This document shows positions 34,652 through 45,948 of a stretch of DNA of 64,000 bases, piece by piece (within the stretch, counting starts at the first letter, position 1; each line of letters begins with the position of its first letter). The notes beneath the pieces were generated by a model. That model made no database searches. It was given only the letters and a program-made list of their open reading frames with translations, and was not told where the DNA came from. The translations under genes and the position numbers were made by a program. The DNA is from Parafenestella ontariensis (lineage: Eukaryota > Ascomycota > Dothideomycetes > Pleosporales > Cucurbitariaceae), in assembly GCA_021596325.1 (NCBI GenBank), contig JAKGDA010000029.1:186001-250000 (forward strand), given 5' to 3'.

Positions 34652-35692
34652 CTATCGCTCAAGACTGTCGGACATCGAGCGTATTTCCTCAGTTTTGGCC
34701 GTAACGTCGATGGGTGGCCCATTGACGTTCCGGAACAGGAGTGCGAGATTCAGTAATTCGTGCCGTAGAGCCTCATAAGACATCTCACGGATAGGCTCCA
34801 CATATGCACATTCTGCGTGTCGAGCTGTAACAACCTCTGCGTGCTTTCCCTATTGCCAAAGTTAGCCCAGATAAATAGCCGCAGTAGTCTCCTCCTTCCC
34901 TTCGTTCTACAAGTCATTAAAGTGCTAAGAGACACATATAATGCTCACCTGAAGGAGCTGCTCACGCACCGCAACATAGTCTTCAGCCTCCCGAAAGCTG
35001 TAGCCAACAATCACTGTAACCTGCCTAGATGGCTCGCCGTCATGGCTTTTTCTTAAGAATTGGAGCTGACCGTGGTCGAGATCAGGTCGTAATATCCAGC
35101 GTCTTGACCTTTTCAACGGCCCAAAGTCTCTCATCATCCCGTAGAGCAATGTGAGACATAGATATGGCTGTGCTCCATCGTGAACAGCGCATACTTTCGT
35201 TAAATTCTCATTGCCCCTCTCCCATAGAATCTTCCATAACGCCAGCATGAGAAATTCTCGGCCCTTTACACCATAGCGTCCCACACCGCTTTCTGGAGGG
35301 TCGCGAAAATATAGTTCCTGAAGCCCAGTCAAGCCCGCCTCTGCAAAGTCGAAACTTTTGACGCGCTTACGTCGGGCATCATAAACGAACATAGTGTCGA
35401 GCTCGGCAGGAAGCTGCACCTGAAGCTTCCTGATTGATGATCGAAAAGCTGGCGGCAGTCTGCCAGCTTTGGTTCGAAGCTCGTGAGCAGAGGTCCAGCG
35501 GATGCTGAAAGTGGTCGAACATCGTGCAAGTGCCTGGAATTCATCGTATAGTTGACGGCACGCTAAAGCGAGCGCTAATGGTGATCTTGAGAGAGGTGGC
35601 GGCGCGGTGCCTGGCGCTCGGTTGAAGGCATACTCGACGATGTAATTCCGAAGCTCACCCGGTAGGGCCAAAAACGCAGAGGTCTGAATCAT
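34652..35692 (-). CDS. 2EXR/F-box-like hypothetical protein
   Basis: Exon 1 is 35692-34949 and exon 2 is 34849-34652, joined by a 99-nt intron with donor CAG|GTGAGC, branch-like GCTAAC and acceptor AATAG, giving 313 aa. The splice opens a further 65 codons of clean frame; without it the protein stops 7 codons after the donor. The N-terminus FLALPGELRNYIVEYAF, followed by LALALACRQLYDEF, is the LPxELRNxIYxY...LxxTCRQIxxE layout of many small fungal F-box-like or 2EXR proteins. Later there is a conserved-looking LQELYFRDP and WKILWERGNENL. Function is unknown; such proteins may be adaptors. It is head-to-head with the AA9-like gene at 1.26 kb. Confidence 0.7.
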
Positions 35693-36956
35693 CCAGGCTT
35701 AAATATGTAGTCGAAGTCCTACTTTCGAGAAGACTTCGCGAACAAGAGATTTTCCAGACAATATACTCGGAGTGGAACTAGCGCGTCGAGACGAGAGCGA
35801 TCGAAATGTGGAGAGGCGGTTAGGAAGGTCCTAGGGGGCAAGTACCTATACCGGCGTAGCTGGAGGTCGGTTTATCATGCGTTCGGTGTCGCCAGACCTT
35901 ATGAAATGGTATTAAAGGATGCCTGTGATGCCATTTTCGAGCCTGTTGATGATGACGGAGGAACGCGTGCTTGGTGGGGCTAACGCACGCGGAACTTAGT
36001 CAGCTGTCGGATCTTATTAGATGGCGAGCAGCCCGACTGAAACATCTCTTCTATCATCTCACTTTGGAAAAATCTTCTTCGCCCAGATCGGCGGATAGCC
36101 CTTCGCGTTCATCCAATCTCTTGATGCCGTAATCAGAGCTTAGTCCTCATCGCTTGTCATGACGAGTCGACCGCGTCTCACTTCAGCAACGTGCTTCTAT
36201 AGCCGTGACATGACAGCTTTGCGCCATTACAACCATGTCTTGTAGACTTCCAATGAGGAATTAAGTTAGAGACCTAAGTTCGTCAAACAACAACGTGAGT
36301 TCATTGAACGGCAAGGGTGCAGCGGTGAGAGGGTGGCAGACAGTCCACATCTCTTAAGTGTTGCGCAACGCAACGAACCCGCTCTAGCGACCACCGACTG
36401 GAGACTCAGCATGTAACTTGCTATCCAAGAGGTTCGAATAAGCTTTGCACTCAGTGTGGGGAAAGCCACCGTCGCGTTCATCCCTGACGAGGATCCCTTG
36501 CTAGAAACTCCCCGGATCTACCGCTCCGACATACTTTTCCAAAAACCTCCCGCTCTGAAACATATCCAATGTAGGTTCTACCATTGAGGAGTACGCCTTA
36601 TATTGATTGCAGCGATATGGCGCGCCGCCTACCCCGCATGAGGTTAAGTTGAGGCGGCACATCAGCCAGTTTAGGGTTCATCTAAAGTTTACGAATCGGG
36701 AAATCTTAATATACGGATGCAACCCAACAGGCGTTCATTGGCAAACGCTACTTGCAACCTTACATTTCGAAATCCTGGGAATGCAACTTTTGGTCATGAG
36801 AGCTTCAACGTTGGTTTCTCCGCTCTATAGTAGGGCATTTATGGAAAGACTGCGTTGGAGGATGCTGATGCTATCCTTGAATGTAGACATGTATAAGTTC
36901 GCCGTACTCGACTGTGTTGTCTCTCAGACCGAAACCAACGCAACAACATAGCCAGC
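35693..36956. promoter_or_regulatory. Divergent upstream region, 2EXR-like / AA9-like genes
   Basis: These 1.26 kb separate two divergent starts. The short frame 36607-36951 just before the AA9 gene has no motif. A TATAAG element lies near 36890, about 65 bp before the AA9 start, and could act as TATA box; no factor sites are claimed. Confidence 0.4.
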
Positions 36957-37784
36957 ATGAAGCAGTACACAATCACATTTCTTGCCACCGTGCTCTCGCA
37001 GCGAGCGAGCGCCCACTGTATGTCGTTCCAAAGATGTTCTCCGAGTACCTTAGAGTACTCTACTAACAATCACCGTTCTTTAGATGTGTTCGACCGCCTC
37101 ATCATCAACAACACTATCTCCAAAGAATTTCAATACGTCCGTGACGTCTCCGGTAATTCCGGGCAATTCGACAACCTTTGGCAGAAATCCTTCCCCATCT
37201 ATGGCCCCGAGAATGTAAACGTCACATGTGGTCGTGGTGCCTTCCCCGTCCACAACGCCGACACTATTGAGACAGCCACCATCCTTGCGGGCGACGACGT
37301 CGGCTTCATGGTCTCGGGCCCGTACTACGAGGGCGATTCTCAGCCATACATCTTCCATGAGGGTCCGGGACAAGTGTTTCTGTCGAAGCTACCGGACAAC
37401 CTGAAGAGCCTGAACGACTATGATGCTAGTGGGGATTTCTTCAAGATTGCGTATGCGGGGCCCAAAAACGCAGAGTCGTGGTTGTTGACGGAAAAGCTCG
37501 GGATGAACTTCACGATCCCCAAGACGACTCCGGCAGGGAAATATCTTTTGCGCATCGAGCACTTCTTGCCTTCTGCGAATCACGGTCAGAGTCAATGGTT
37601 CGTCAATTGCGCGCATGTCAAAATTGTGGGTCAAGGCGGTGGCACACCAGGGCCTTTCGTGAGATTCCCGAATGCGTACAGTCAGGATGATCCGAGTATT
37701 TGGTTCTATGACCCTGAAACCAGCCGGGTTCCGAAGAATACTTCGACATATGTTGAGCCCAAGCCAAACGTTTGGCAGGGCTGA
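36957..37784 (+). CDS. AA9-like lytic polysaccharide monooxygenase, divergent
   Basis: Exon 1 is 36957-37017 and exon 2 is 37084-37784 (66-nt intron), giving 253 aa. AA9 enzymes are secreted copper monooxygenases that cut cellulose oxidatively. The signal peptide ends at Ala19, so the mature chain starts with the copper ligand His20 in HYVFDRLIIN, as AA9 requires; this is seen only after splicing. The second copper ligand is likely H112 in YIFHEGPGQVFLSKLP. TIPKTTPAGKYLLRIEH and GPFVRFPNAYSQDDP are also AA9 blocks. Two conserved positions differ: where AA9 has QxY near the end, this has SQWF (F193 at the axial position), and the usual LHSA is LPSA (P183). No CBM1 is present. Activity is therefore uncertain; it may be a non-canonical or non-catalytic copper protein. 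Confidence 0.85.
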   Translation: MKQYTITFLATVLSQRASAHCMSFQRCSPSTLEYSTNNHRSLDVFDRLIINNTISKEFQYVRDVSGNSGQFDNLWQKSFPIYGPENVNVTCGRGAFPVHNADTIETATILAGDDVGFMVSGPYYEGDSQPYIFHEGPGQVFLSKLPDNLKSLNDYDASGDFFKIAYAGPKNAESWLLTEKLGMNFTIPKTTPAGKYLLRIEHFLPSANHGQSQWFVNCAHVKIVGQGGGTPGPFVRFPNAYSQDDPSIWFYDPETSRVPKNTSTYVEPKPNVWQG

Positions 37785-38045
37785 GTATCATCATGATTAT
37801 CATTCGCTGCTGGTTTTAAGAGGCAAGTGTATTTAGGAGGACGTATTCCACAAAGTAACGTTTCCATTTTCAGAAGAGTCTATAGTAAATCAGTGCTGAC
37901 CTTGATCCATGCTCTTTCAGGTCCTGAATCAAGCGCATCAGCGTCTACTTGCTGCAATAAACCGAAGTTTAAACATTGTCGCTACTACCACTTTTTGCGT
38001 CATATCTCTTGATTTCTGCTCCTGTGCCCCCAAATCCTCGAAAGA

Positions 38046-39741
38046 TCAGGCACCGCGTATTGCCATCTTCCCCCGTCTCAATCTAATTGCCCAGATACCA
38101 TCAACTGCAATGATAGTAAAGAAGGAGAAGACCAAACTACCACCAAACACCAAGCTGTGATACGTCCAAGCATCGCTTGCATTGAGCTTGACCACTTGGC
38201 ATACTATCGCCCAAGGCAGAACATACAGCAAATTTGATGTGAGAGATTGGTATAGATACCACTTCGGACGAGTCGACACAAGGATCGCGGCGAGCTGTGT
38301 CGAGACGCCGTAGAGGATGTAGCACCAGTCGATGGTTCGCCACATTCGTGCAGCAATCCGTGACACTTCTTCAGAACCGGAAAGATATCGTGCGAAGGGT
38401 TTCGCGCCAAGGAAAGACATCAATAGGCAGAGTGGTATCTCCACGAGTAGGACGATGACGACGGAGTAAAATGCCCATCGCACTACACCCCAAATCTGCC
38501 TTCCTGACGCACGTGGCTTGACGGCGTCAGTGGAAGCCCCAATACGTGCGCGGAATTTCCCCCATGAGTGCCCAACAAAGGTAAGTGTTGTAGCTTCGAG
38601 CGCCATCACCGGAACCATGATCAATCCCCAACGGATAGTGGAAAACACTCCCCAAGCAGTCGCATAATTCGAACCCAAGCCGACGATTCCGTGAATCAGC
38701 CAAAGGTACAGCGCGTTGCGAACCGCCGATTCGATGAAGAAGATGAAGCCGGGCTTGAACAATGTAAGAAGTGCGAGTAGGGATGGTGTGGTATTTTGGC
38801 TAGACATGTCGTTGTGTATCGCTGACTTGGAGCTGAATCTTGTGCTGTAGACAAAGTACGCCAGGCCTGTGAAGGCAGCGCTGAGATTGCAAGCAAGCGA
38901 GATCCCAGCCTGCATGTTCACTGTTGGCGTAACACTTCCGACGTGGAACTTGGAAATAATGATCAGATCGAGAATTATGTTGACCGCAAATTTGACGGAG
39001 CTGATAAGAAGTGGAACATCCGGCTTGTCCAGTGCTCGCGTCGATGTGTTGACTGCATACTCCACAGCGGAGCTGAAAGCAGAGAACGCGGATATGCGAA
39101 CGTAGGTGACACTAACGTCTCGCACTTCAACTGGGACAAACCCTTTCGCGAAATTTGAAGCTCCGGCAACGAAATTTATGCTCATGATGAGCCCTAAGAT
39201 CGATTGGAAGAGAATGAGCGTATGTGTAAGTTGAAGTCGCTCACGAAAGGTGCGGTTGGACTTGTCGCCGATGATAAGGTATGACGCACGTGGAAGCCCT
39301 TCGTTGAGGACTTCTGCAACGACGCCAATGTAAGTGTAGGTATCAGTCGTGACCACCATGGAAGAGTCGATGTTCGCAACCCATAGCTTGGATAATGTGC
39401 CGTAGAGAGCTGGCAGGATGAATGCACAGATGTTGAAAAGCAGCGCTCCAAAGTATCTATACCATGGTCGGCAGCGCGTCAGTTGCCTTCACATTCTTCG
39501 AGACTGAGATTACTTACGTGTCGCGATGTCTTGAAGGCTTCACGTCCGCAAGTGCCTTTTTCTTCCATGACAAGATTTCACTTCCATCATCTCCGCGGAA
39601 TGACTCCTCGCGCTCGTGTACGGGTGAGTCATTAGGCGAATAGGCCACGCACAAGGCGTCGTCGTCCTTGGAGGGTAGCATATGGTACTGATGCCGGTGA
39701 TGTGGTCGTGGTGTAGATCGGAGTGAAGAGGAAGAGGCCAT
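38046..39741 (-). CDS. MATE/MOP-superfamily-like membrane transporter
   Basis: Exon 1 is 39741-39518 and exon 2 is 39456-38046 with a 61-nt intron, giving 544 aa. After a hydrophilic N-terminus of ~75 residues (MASSSSLRSTPRPHHRHQYH and on) come about twelve hydrophobic segments (FGALLFNICAFILPALYGTL at the splice). The stretch FVPVEVRDVSVTYVRISAFSAFSSAVEYAVNTSTRALDKPDVPL, here described only in parts, has the ...YxRI.AF....AxxxxxxALDKPD layout typical of MATE-type carriers. Such transporters export organic cations or metabolites, or flip lipid-linked molecules, using ion gradients; the substrate is unknown. It could export a product or drug at the plasma membrane or vacuole. It is convergent with the AA9-like gene, 261 bp between stops. 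Confidence 0.72.
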
Positions 39742-40255
39742 TGCTCTTATACCCACGAGAAGCCAATGATAAAATTAGACAAGTGTGGGGGCAAACACCG
39801 CATCTGTGAGCGCGCGCATTATTTGCGCCCTCTTGCGCTGCACCCGAGAAGAATGGTGTGGTGAAGGTGTGATGAAGGGAAAGGGTGGGGAAGCGGGATT
39901 CGCTCCGGGCCGGGCATCTATCTTTCGGCTTGCCGACAGCGGAAAGCACAGCCGATGAATGTAGGCAAGGAGAAATCTTCAAAGCTTGGCTTGCCGTGAT
40001 TGGATATTCAAGGGAAAGGCTGAATGTTATTTTGTGTTATTGGTTGGAGAATGCATCTCGCTTAGAAGGGCATGAGCGATGACCCTGTCAAAGGTTTGGA
40101 AGGCGCATTGTATACAGTAGCGAAGAACAGAGATCATTTCTTGTTGTTCGTTCATGCTTAGACTCCCTGTCTTTCCGTTGTTCAGATACCGGTCAGCGAA
40201 AGAGAAGTCATAAAGCATATGATGACTGTTTAGACTCTTCTGCTAGTCGTCTCGT
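39742..40255. other. Intergenic, transporter promoter side
   Basis: This gap lies upstream of the MATE-like gene and downstream of the decayed HET gene. No gene seen. Confidence 0.45.
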
Positions 40256-41130
40256 TCACCGGAGTCTGAAGACTTGCGGCTGGTATGTTGGAAGCTCCAG
40301 CGCCTCTCCGTGCATAACTTCATGAACATAGCACTCTCCAATAACAGTATATGTTCCATCCTCTTGTAGTCTTAGCACGTATGGAACCTCTGCCCCATGC
40401 AAGAATTGAAATCGTTTGCAGCCGCATTGATGGGTACGCGACCAAACCGTCCATCTGCTGTGCGACAAAACTTTTTGCTCCGCCCTCACTTCTGTAAAGA
40501 GTCTTCAATGAGGGTATTGGTCTGGCGATATTCATCAAAGCACTTGTGAAACTCCCACGAGTCAGGTATGAGCGTAGAGGAAAGGAGGCCAATAGATACA
40601 GCTTGTGTTACAAACTTTCCGAGGACAGTGATGCCGTATGGAACTACAGGTGCTGGATCATCGAGGATAATATGAATGGTTGTTGGTGCTTCCCGCATGA
40701 ATTTGGGGTAAGTCAAGAAATACTTGGAGTAGTTTCTTGGTGCTGGTAGCCGATGCTATCCATATCGCAAAGCATGGTCCTCCAAAAGGCGTTGTACATT
40801 GCTTTGGTCATAGGTTGACCCGCCTTCGCGATGTTCCAGCACTCCAATAGCCACTCTTTTGTCGCAGTGAATTGGTTGATGGTAGATTCATCTATTTCAA
40901 AGAGTGATGTCGTCTTCAGGGCGTACGGTTCAGATCCCGTTATGCGGACGCTGTCGATCACAACACCATCGACATGCATGAGGGATCTGTCGTGGGTAAA
41001 CCACACATCACTTTTGGGACCAATGCCAGCGGAGAACGTTGACGTAGCGTTAGCACGGACTATAAGTGCCGATTCAAGGTTTTATTCCAATCCGGAACCC
41101 ATGAGGGAAGAGGAGGCAGCCTTGCGGACA
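40256..41130 (-). pseudogene. Decayed HET-domain gene, C-terminal half with frameshifts
   Basis: Fragments of one HET-type protein follow each other on the minus strand in changing frames. LPPLPSWVPDWN (near 41095) is the usual post-HET block. It should lead to the text starting NLESALIVRANATS, which is in another frame. That frame runs through LMHVDGVVIDSVRI to a stop at 40713-40715. The next piece (LTYPKFMREAP, 40716-40486) and the last (VPYVLRLQEDGTYTVIGECYVHEVMHGEAL, described in part, 40489-40256) each need a further shift. YxxIGExYVHGIMxGEAL is the classic end of HET proteins. At least three frame changes without plausible introns indicate a pseudogene. The N-terminal HET domain should lie above 41130, but I could not recognise it there. 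Confidence 0.72.
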
Positions 41131-42079
41131 CAGTGTCTTCGTAGCAAACTGCGCATTCGAGGACTAAATAAGGAATAAAACGGTAAAGCCCAATAGAAAG
41201 GTAGTTAGCAGAATATAGGAGTCCTGATCGTGGTATGGGGTAATGAAGATGTCTGTACTGAAGCTGTGGCGCCAGAGGAGGCTGAGCCAGGCACCTGTCA
41301 CGTGGGACACTACCTGGGTAGACCTCACAAATAGCACCTCGTGTATGCACGAAGCTTTCAGAGAAGAGCAAGTTGTCGCCATACAATCTTCAGCCACAGG
41401 GACGACTCGGGACCGGTTTCTTATGCCTCTGTCGATGTCTTCAGCCTTGCATTCCAAAAGCATACCTACGAAACCCATAATTACAGTGTAACAGGATACA
41501 TGAGAATTACTAAAGACAGGCTCCAGAGGTAGAAGTATCATTCTACGCTCTGACAGCGAGACACTTGTACCTGCGCATGTGTCGATGCCGAGGTGCCTGC
41601 CCGTGAAAGGCGGGGCCCCGCAAGAACCCCTGTCCTTCACAACGAGGAACGACCTTAATCCTTGCAAGGATGACGGAGCTTTGTACAGTTGTGGAATAAA
41701 ACTCAACTAAACACCCGAAAGCTGACTTTTTATAAATGAAGATCAACATAGACCTATACCGCGATCAGGCAATGTCCGCGAATTTTAGCAATGGACACAG
41801 AAGTAAGACTCCGCTTTTTCAAACTTAAGATACATGCTAGGAACAGGATTCAATTGTAGCTAGACATGTAGATCAAGCAGTTTTGTAATTGGTGAATAGT
41901 CACGAATGGTCTTACATTTCTCTTCGGTATCCATGTCTCGCGTGAACCGTACCACTGGAGAGACCTCGGGTTTCATTTTGGTAGTGTGATGCCATGTGAC
42001 CGACCCTATGTGATATATCTACATCGTGTACCTTCCTGATATCTACCCAATCCACTCCTGATCCAAACCATACGTCAAG
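41131..42079. other. Region upstream of HsbA gene, possible remains of HET domain
   Basis: Minus-strand frames at 41060-41386 and 41164-41706 continue upstream of the decayed HET gene, but I could not match them to the HET domain. Plus-strand sequence to 42079 contains the promoter of the HsbA gene. No intact gene seen. Confidence 0.35.
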
Positions 42080-42682
42080 ATGCATTACTCGATATTCCTC
42101 CTGTCTCTCCTCCCCATAAGCTCTTCCATTCCGGTCCTGCCTCGTGCAAGCACACAGGATCTTGCACCCGAACTTCTCTCAACAATAAACGAACTGAACA
42201 CCGCGGTCACCAGCCTGACAACAGCCGTGAACAACTTCGATGGCTCCCTACTCGGTCTCCTGCCCCAAGCTCTCGCCGTTGTAGGTGCAGAGACGAAAGT
42301 CGACGTCACTGTTCTCAAAGCAACTCATACCGCGTCGCAAAGCTCTAACTTCACAGCGGAGGAGAGCACGCAGGTTGTGCAGACCTTGGCGAGCCAGATA
42401 GGTCCAATCCAAGCATCTTTAGATGCTCTAAAAGCAAAGGTTATAGCACTATTCGTAGAAGTCAAAGACAGCCTGATTAACATGTCTTAGTACCCGACAT
42501 TTAAGAAAACACTCACGTCCCCTATAGTGTTGTTGGATCTTAAGGTCTTGAAAAAGCATACTGATGGTCTCATTGCTGCCGTGACCGAGAAGGTCACACC
42601 GGATAATGCGGGTCTCTTAGGTTTCGGCGCCAGTATTCTTGATCAATCGTTTGATGACGCGATCGCCGTCTACGATGCTTAA
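42080..42682 (+). CDS. hsbA: HsbA-like hydrophobic surface-binding cell-wall protein
   Basis: Exon 1 is 42080-42439 and exon 2 is 42491-42682 with a 51-nt intron ending GATTAACATGTCTTAG, giving 183 aa. Without the splice the frame ends early; with it the second half KYPTFKKTLTSPIVLLDLKV is restored and reads through to AIAVYDA, the usual end of the HsbA/galactomannoprotein family. A signal peptide (MHYSIFLLSLLPISSSIPVL) is followed by helical text NELNTAVTSLTTAVNNFDGS, typical of the family. HsbA of Aspergillus oryzae binds hydrophobic surfaces and recruits cutinase; Mp1-type members bind fatty acids. The protein is cysteine-free after the signal. It lies between a decayed HET gene and the Cip1-like gene, in a short run of secreted surface-acting proteins. 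Confidence 0.88.
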
Positions 42683-43074
42683 CGCCGTAAGGTGTGCTGA
42701 TGCTATGGCGGTCTACTGGCATTCGATCGTAGTCTACCAAGTTAGCTCTGGATCAATTACAAAAAAACCTTCTGTCGTTCAGATTACTTTTCCTGTGAAC
42801 TCAAACAAAGATATGGGCGTTTTTCATTGTTGCAACTCGAGTCCCCGTGAGGCTACGTGATTTCTCGTAGAAATCGTGAATGAATCTCGTCACTTTTGCA
42901 CTCCAGGTCATCTGCCATATTTTACCAATTCATATAAGGCTGCATTCATATGTACATATATACATCGCTACCAACTCGAATGTGTGCTTTGTTTTGATAT
43001 GAACCGCCGCGACAAAAGGTAGCGAAGGTATTTCGTCGCATTGGTGCTGTTACGAGACATGAGGCGGAAGGAGA
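42683..43074. other. Convergent spacer, HsbA / Cip1-like
   Basis: This is 3'-UTR-like sequence with AT-rich repeats of ATATAC near 42950-42965. No gene seen. Confidence 0.5.
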
Positions 43075-43863
43075 TCAACATCCAATACGGGTGGAGCTGA
43101 CAACGATGTCATCGTACCAGAAAGTGTTGGTGTCTCCACCGTATGACTCCCAGCCAAAGTTGACAGCGGTGATCTTGGGCTTGACGCTGCTCCTCTGCCA
43201 CTGGCCGGCATTGCTGTTGGCAGTACCCGCCTTGGCGGTGAGACCATCAACGGTGGCGTTGTTCAACCAAGTCTCAACAGTGCCGTCGGTACCCAAGTGA
43301 TACTCGAAGCATTGCCAAGCACCAGCAGGAAGAGGTTTGGAAGCGGCGATACCCTGCGGAGAGAGATCGGGAAGTGTGGCATCGTCGGTCTCACGGTTGT
43401 ACATTAGGATTTTGCTCTGTCCACCAATGCGGAGGTGCTTCTTAGCGCCTTGAGCGGAGTCGGGCATGGTGATGAAGGAAACGTGGGAGTCGGTGAGGGC
43501 CTTGGAAGCTTTCCTGGAAAAGAATAAGTATTAGCATTGATTCCCTCAGTAGTGAGACTATTTTCATCGTCCATCTCGCTGCCTCATAACTCACAGGTAA
43601 GTCCTGACGTAAACATCACCACTAGGGATCTTCGATGTGCCGAAGAAAATGTGTCCACAGTAGCCACCGGCACCATCAACCCTCACAGAGTTCTTGCCAG
43701 AGTGAGCTGTAGAGCTATCAAGCGTGATTTTACCGCCCTGGTTGCAGTCGGGCGCGTACGTGGGCCATGCCGTCGCATCTAGTCCCTTCTCAAAGTCCTC
43801 GGAGACTTGGCCAAGAGAGAAGGGAAGGATCGCGAGCGCGAGAACAGCGGTTTTGCGGAGCAT
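43075..43863 (-). CDS. cip1: Cip1-like secreted protein (cellulose-induced, lyase-fold)
   Basis: Exon 1 is 43863-43595 and exon 2 is 43513-43075 with an 81-nt intron, giving 235 aa. The ATG at 43863 opens a signal peptide (MLRKTAVLALAILPFSLGQ) and the mature text begins QVSEDFEKGLDATAWPTYAP. Blocks GYCGHIFFGTSKIPSGDVYVR, FITMPDSAQGAKKHLRIGGQ, DDATLPDLSPQGIA, FEYHLGTDGTVETWLN and GWESYGGDTNTFWYDDI agree closely with what I remember of Trichoderma reesei Cip1, a protein co-induced with cellulases and related in fold to glucuronan lyase (PL20). The T. reesei protein carries a CBM1; here the chain ends at IGC, so the module is absent. Reaction and substrate are not settled. A CATAAAA element lies about 70 bp upstream. 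Confidence 0.9.
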
Positions 43864-45948
43864 CGTTGTGGTTGGATTGCCGTAGGTTGCTAGGTGAGAG
43901 ATCAAGCTTCAGGAAGAGGGCAAGGCGAAGGGTTTTATGTGCCTAAACCATAGCACAAGCTTCCTCGTTTCGTTGCCGCTCCGGACTAGTTTGTATGAAC
44001 GAATATATCTCCCTCACTCCACTAATGATGATGCATGCCCTGGAAATTCGGCGCATGTCTCCAAAGTGGATAAATTGTTTCCTGGTCTAGCGCGTTAAAC
44101 ATTGAGATTAAACGTATCACATGAGGGACGTTCTCGCCTCTGCTTTCTGCCAGTTAATTAATGGGTCGTTTGAAATTAATATTGACAGCGTCAACCCATA
44201 GCCACCGAGTCAAGAGTTGATGGCGAAAGTTTTATGATGTGCGCTCGAATTCCCGCGATAGGCCGATCTTGTTTGAGCCGTACGTGTCCAGAAACCGGGG
44301 TAATAATGGTGCACCCCACAACTAGGGTCTTCGTCGAAATTAGCCCCAGCCCTGCAAACCTCAACCAGGTCAAAACAAAATGGTGAGTCTTAGACTCCGG
44401 TAGTCATTCTGGAAGCCGCATGGAACACAGCTGCCGGAAGGACTCTATACACTGGCATGGTTGTACAGGTCCACAGGCGGCCATATCAGATATTCGAAGC
44501 TACACAGTGGATTTGGTCGTGTTCGCGCATCCACTCCTGGACGGTTAAATGCCTTTCTCTCATGGTGCAACAACATCGAAGCCGGAGTTTGTGGCCACAA
44601 TGGAGAACTGGCGTTCATCGCATAAGGAGATGTGAGTGATATTAGAGTTTGGATGCGTCGGCCGCTTGGCCCTACTTGGCCGAAACATGGAGTCCTTGCA
44701 CGTGAGCATGACGTAGGTAGTCCTTCAGGAAGCGATCACTGTAAAGAGATGTAGTTGTCGCAACATACACCTACATTCTAAGGAGCCACGCTAGCGTCTA
44801 TCGTCTTGTTGTGATCTAGGACAATAGACAATTCCTAGCGAAAGAGACACACCATCGCGTGCTTACAATCGCCACGGTCGGTGCATTGATGATGCATAGA
44901 AAGACCGAAGGTTTGCTTTATCGATAGATCCTCGTCCTGATCATAGACGGGTCTAAGTGCACATTTGCGTCTATAGAACAGGTATGAGAATGTCGAGCGT
45001 CGGCATATTGTAGGATAACATCCGAGGAGCTGGCAGCTTAAGAAGACGAATTCGAGTCCAGACATTTCGAACTCGTGCTTAAAACTCCCACTGCATCGTG
45101 CGGCAATCCAGGAAGATCATAGACGACTTGAAACTGCTTGCAATTTTGCTCAAGAAAATTGGTGGAAAAGGTACTTTGGGCGCCAATTTGCCACCGCGTA
45201 GGCGGCCCACATAGTGGGTTGGAAGAACCCTTGTCGAAGAGGCGCTAAAACGGACCGGATGCTTGTAACTAATAGCGATGCTTCGCAAAGCTTAAATAGC
45301 CGCGACTACAGAGAAATGTCGTACTGGTGCATTTTAATCGGCTCGATAATGTACTCGTCTAAGAAATCTGAATCCGTCTGAAGGCCTAGAGTTCTTGGAG
45401 GTGTCGATGATGACGTAGGAGAGCGAAGGATAGCGACTACGCGGGTGGTAAAACGAGGAAAGACATGCGCTTCTCGGGTACGTGATGGAAAACTTCCACT
45501 TTTGGCGGAAACACCACCGAATGACTGCAATAACTTAGTAGACGTCGCCATTTGCGCGATATCAAGCTTACATGCGCATGTAAGGCTGAGTCAACCTGCA
45601 CACTCTGAGGTGTGCGTGGTCGGGTGGTGGGGTTGCTGAGAGGCTGCAGACGCCGCAATCTTGGTGTTCCGAAAGGTTTCCCTAATCAGGTGAAATTGTG
45701 ATTCGAACTGATAGCACAGTCCAAGATTCGAACATGTTTCCATGATTGATAGCTTTTTGAGCCTTTGTTTTCTGTTTGGATCCTATAGAAAATACTTGTA
45801 AGCATCTGAGTCTTGACGTATGTTCCCTGCCTAAGATCACGACTAGTGACTTGGCGATCCCCACCCTGGAATCAACATCCAACGTGCGTGCCTGACCCTC
45901 ACCCGATTGTATCCACGATTGCTAAGCCCTTTCAATATAGTAGCGTCT
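43864..45948. other. Two-kilobase gap, no supported gene
   Basis: Upstream of the Cip1-like gene. Short frames exist (44457-44639 +, 44835-45065 -, 45079-45288 -, 45306-45551 -). The last has an ATG and 81 codons but no motif. I see no transposon features. Confidence 0.4.

Noticed and set aside
45306..45551. 81-codon minus-strand frame with ATG
   Set aside because: No motif, no signal peptide, no splice partner and no recognisable neighbour relation.
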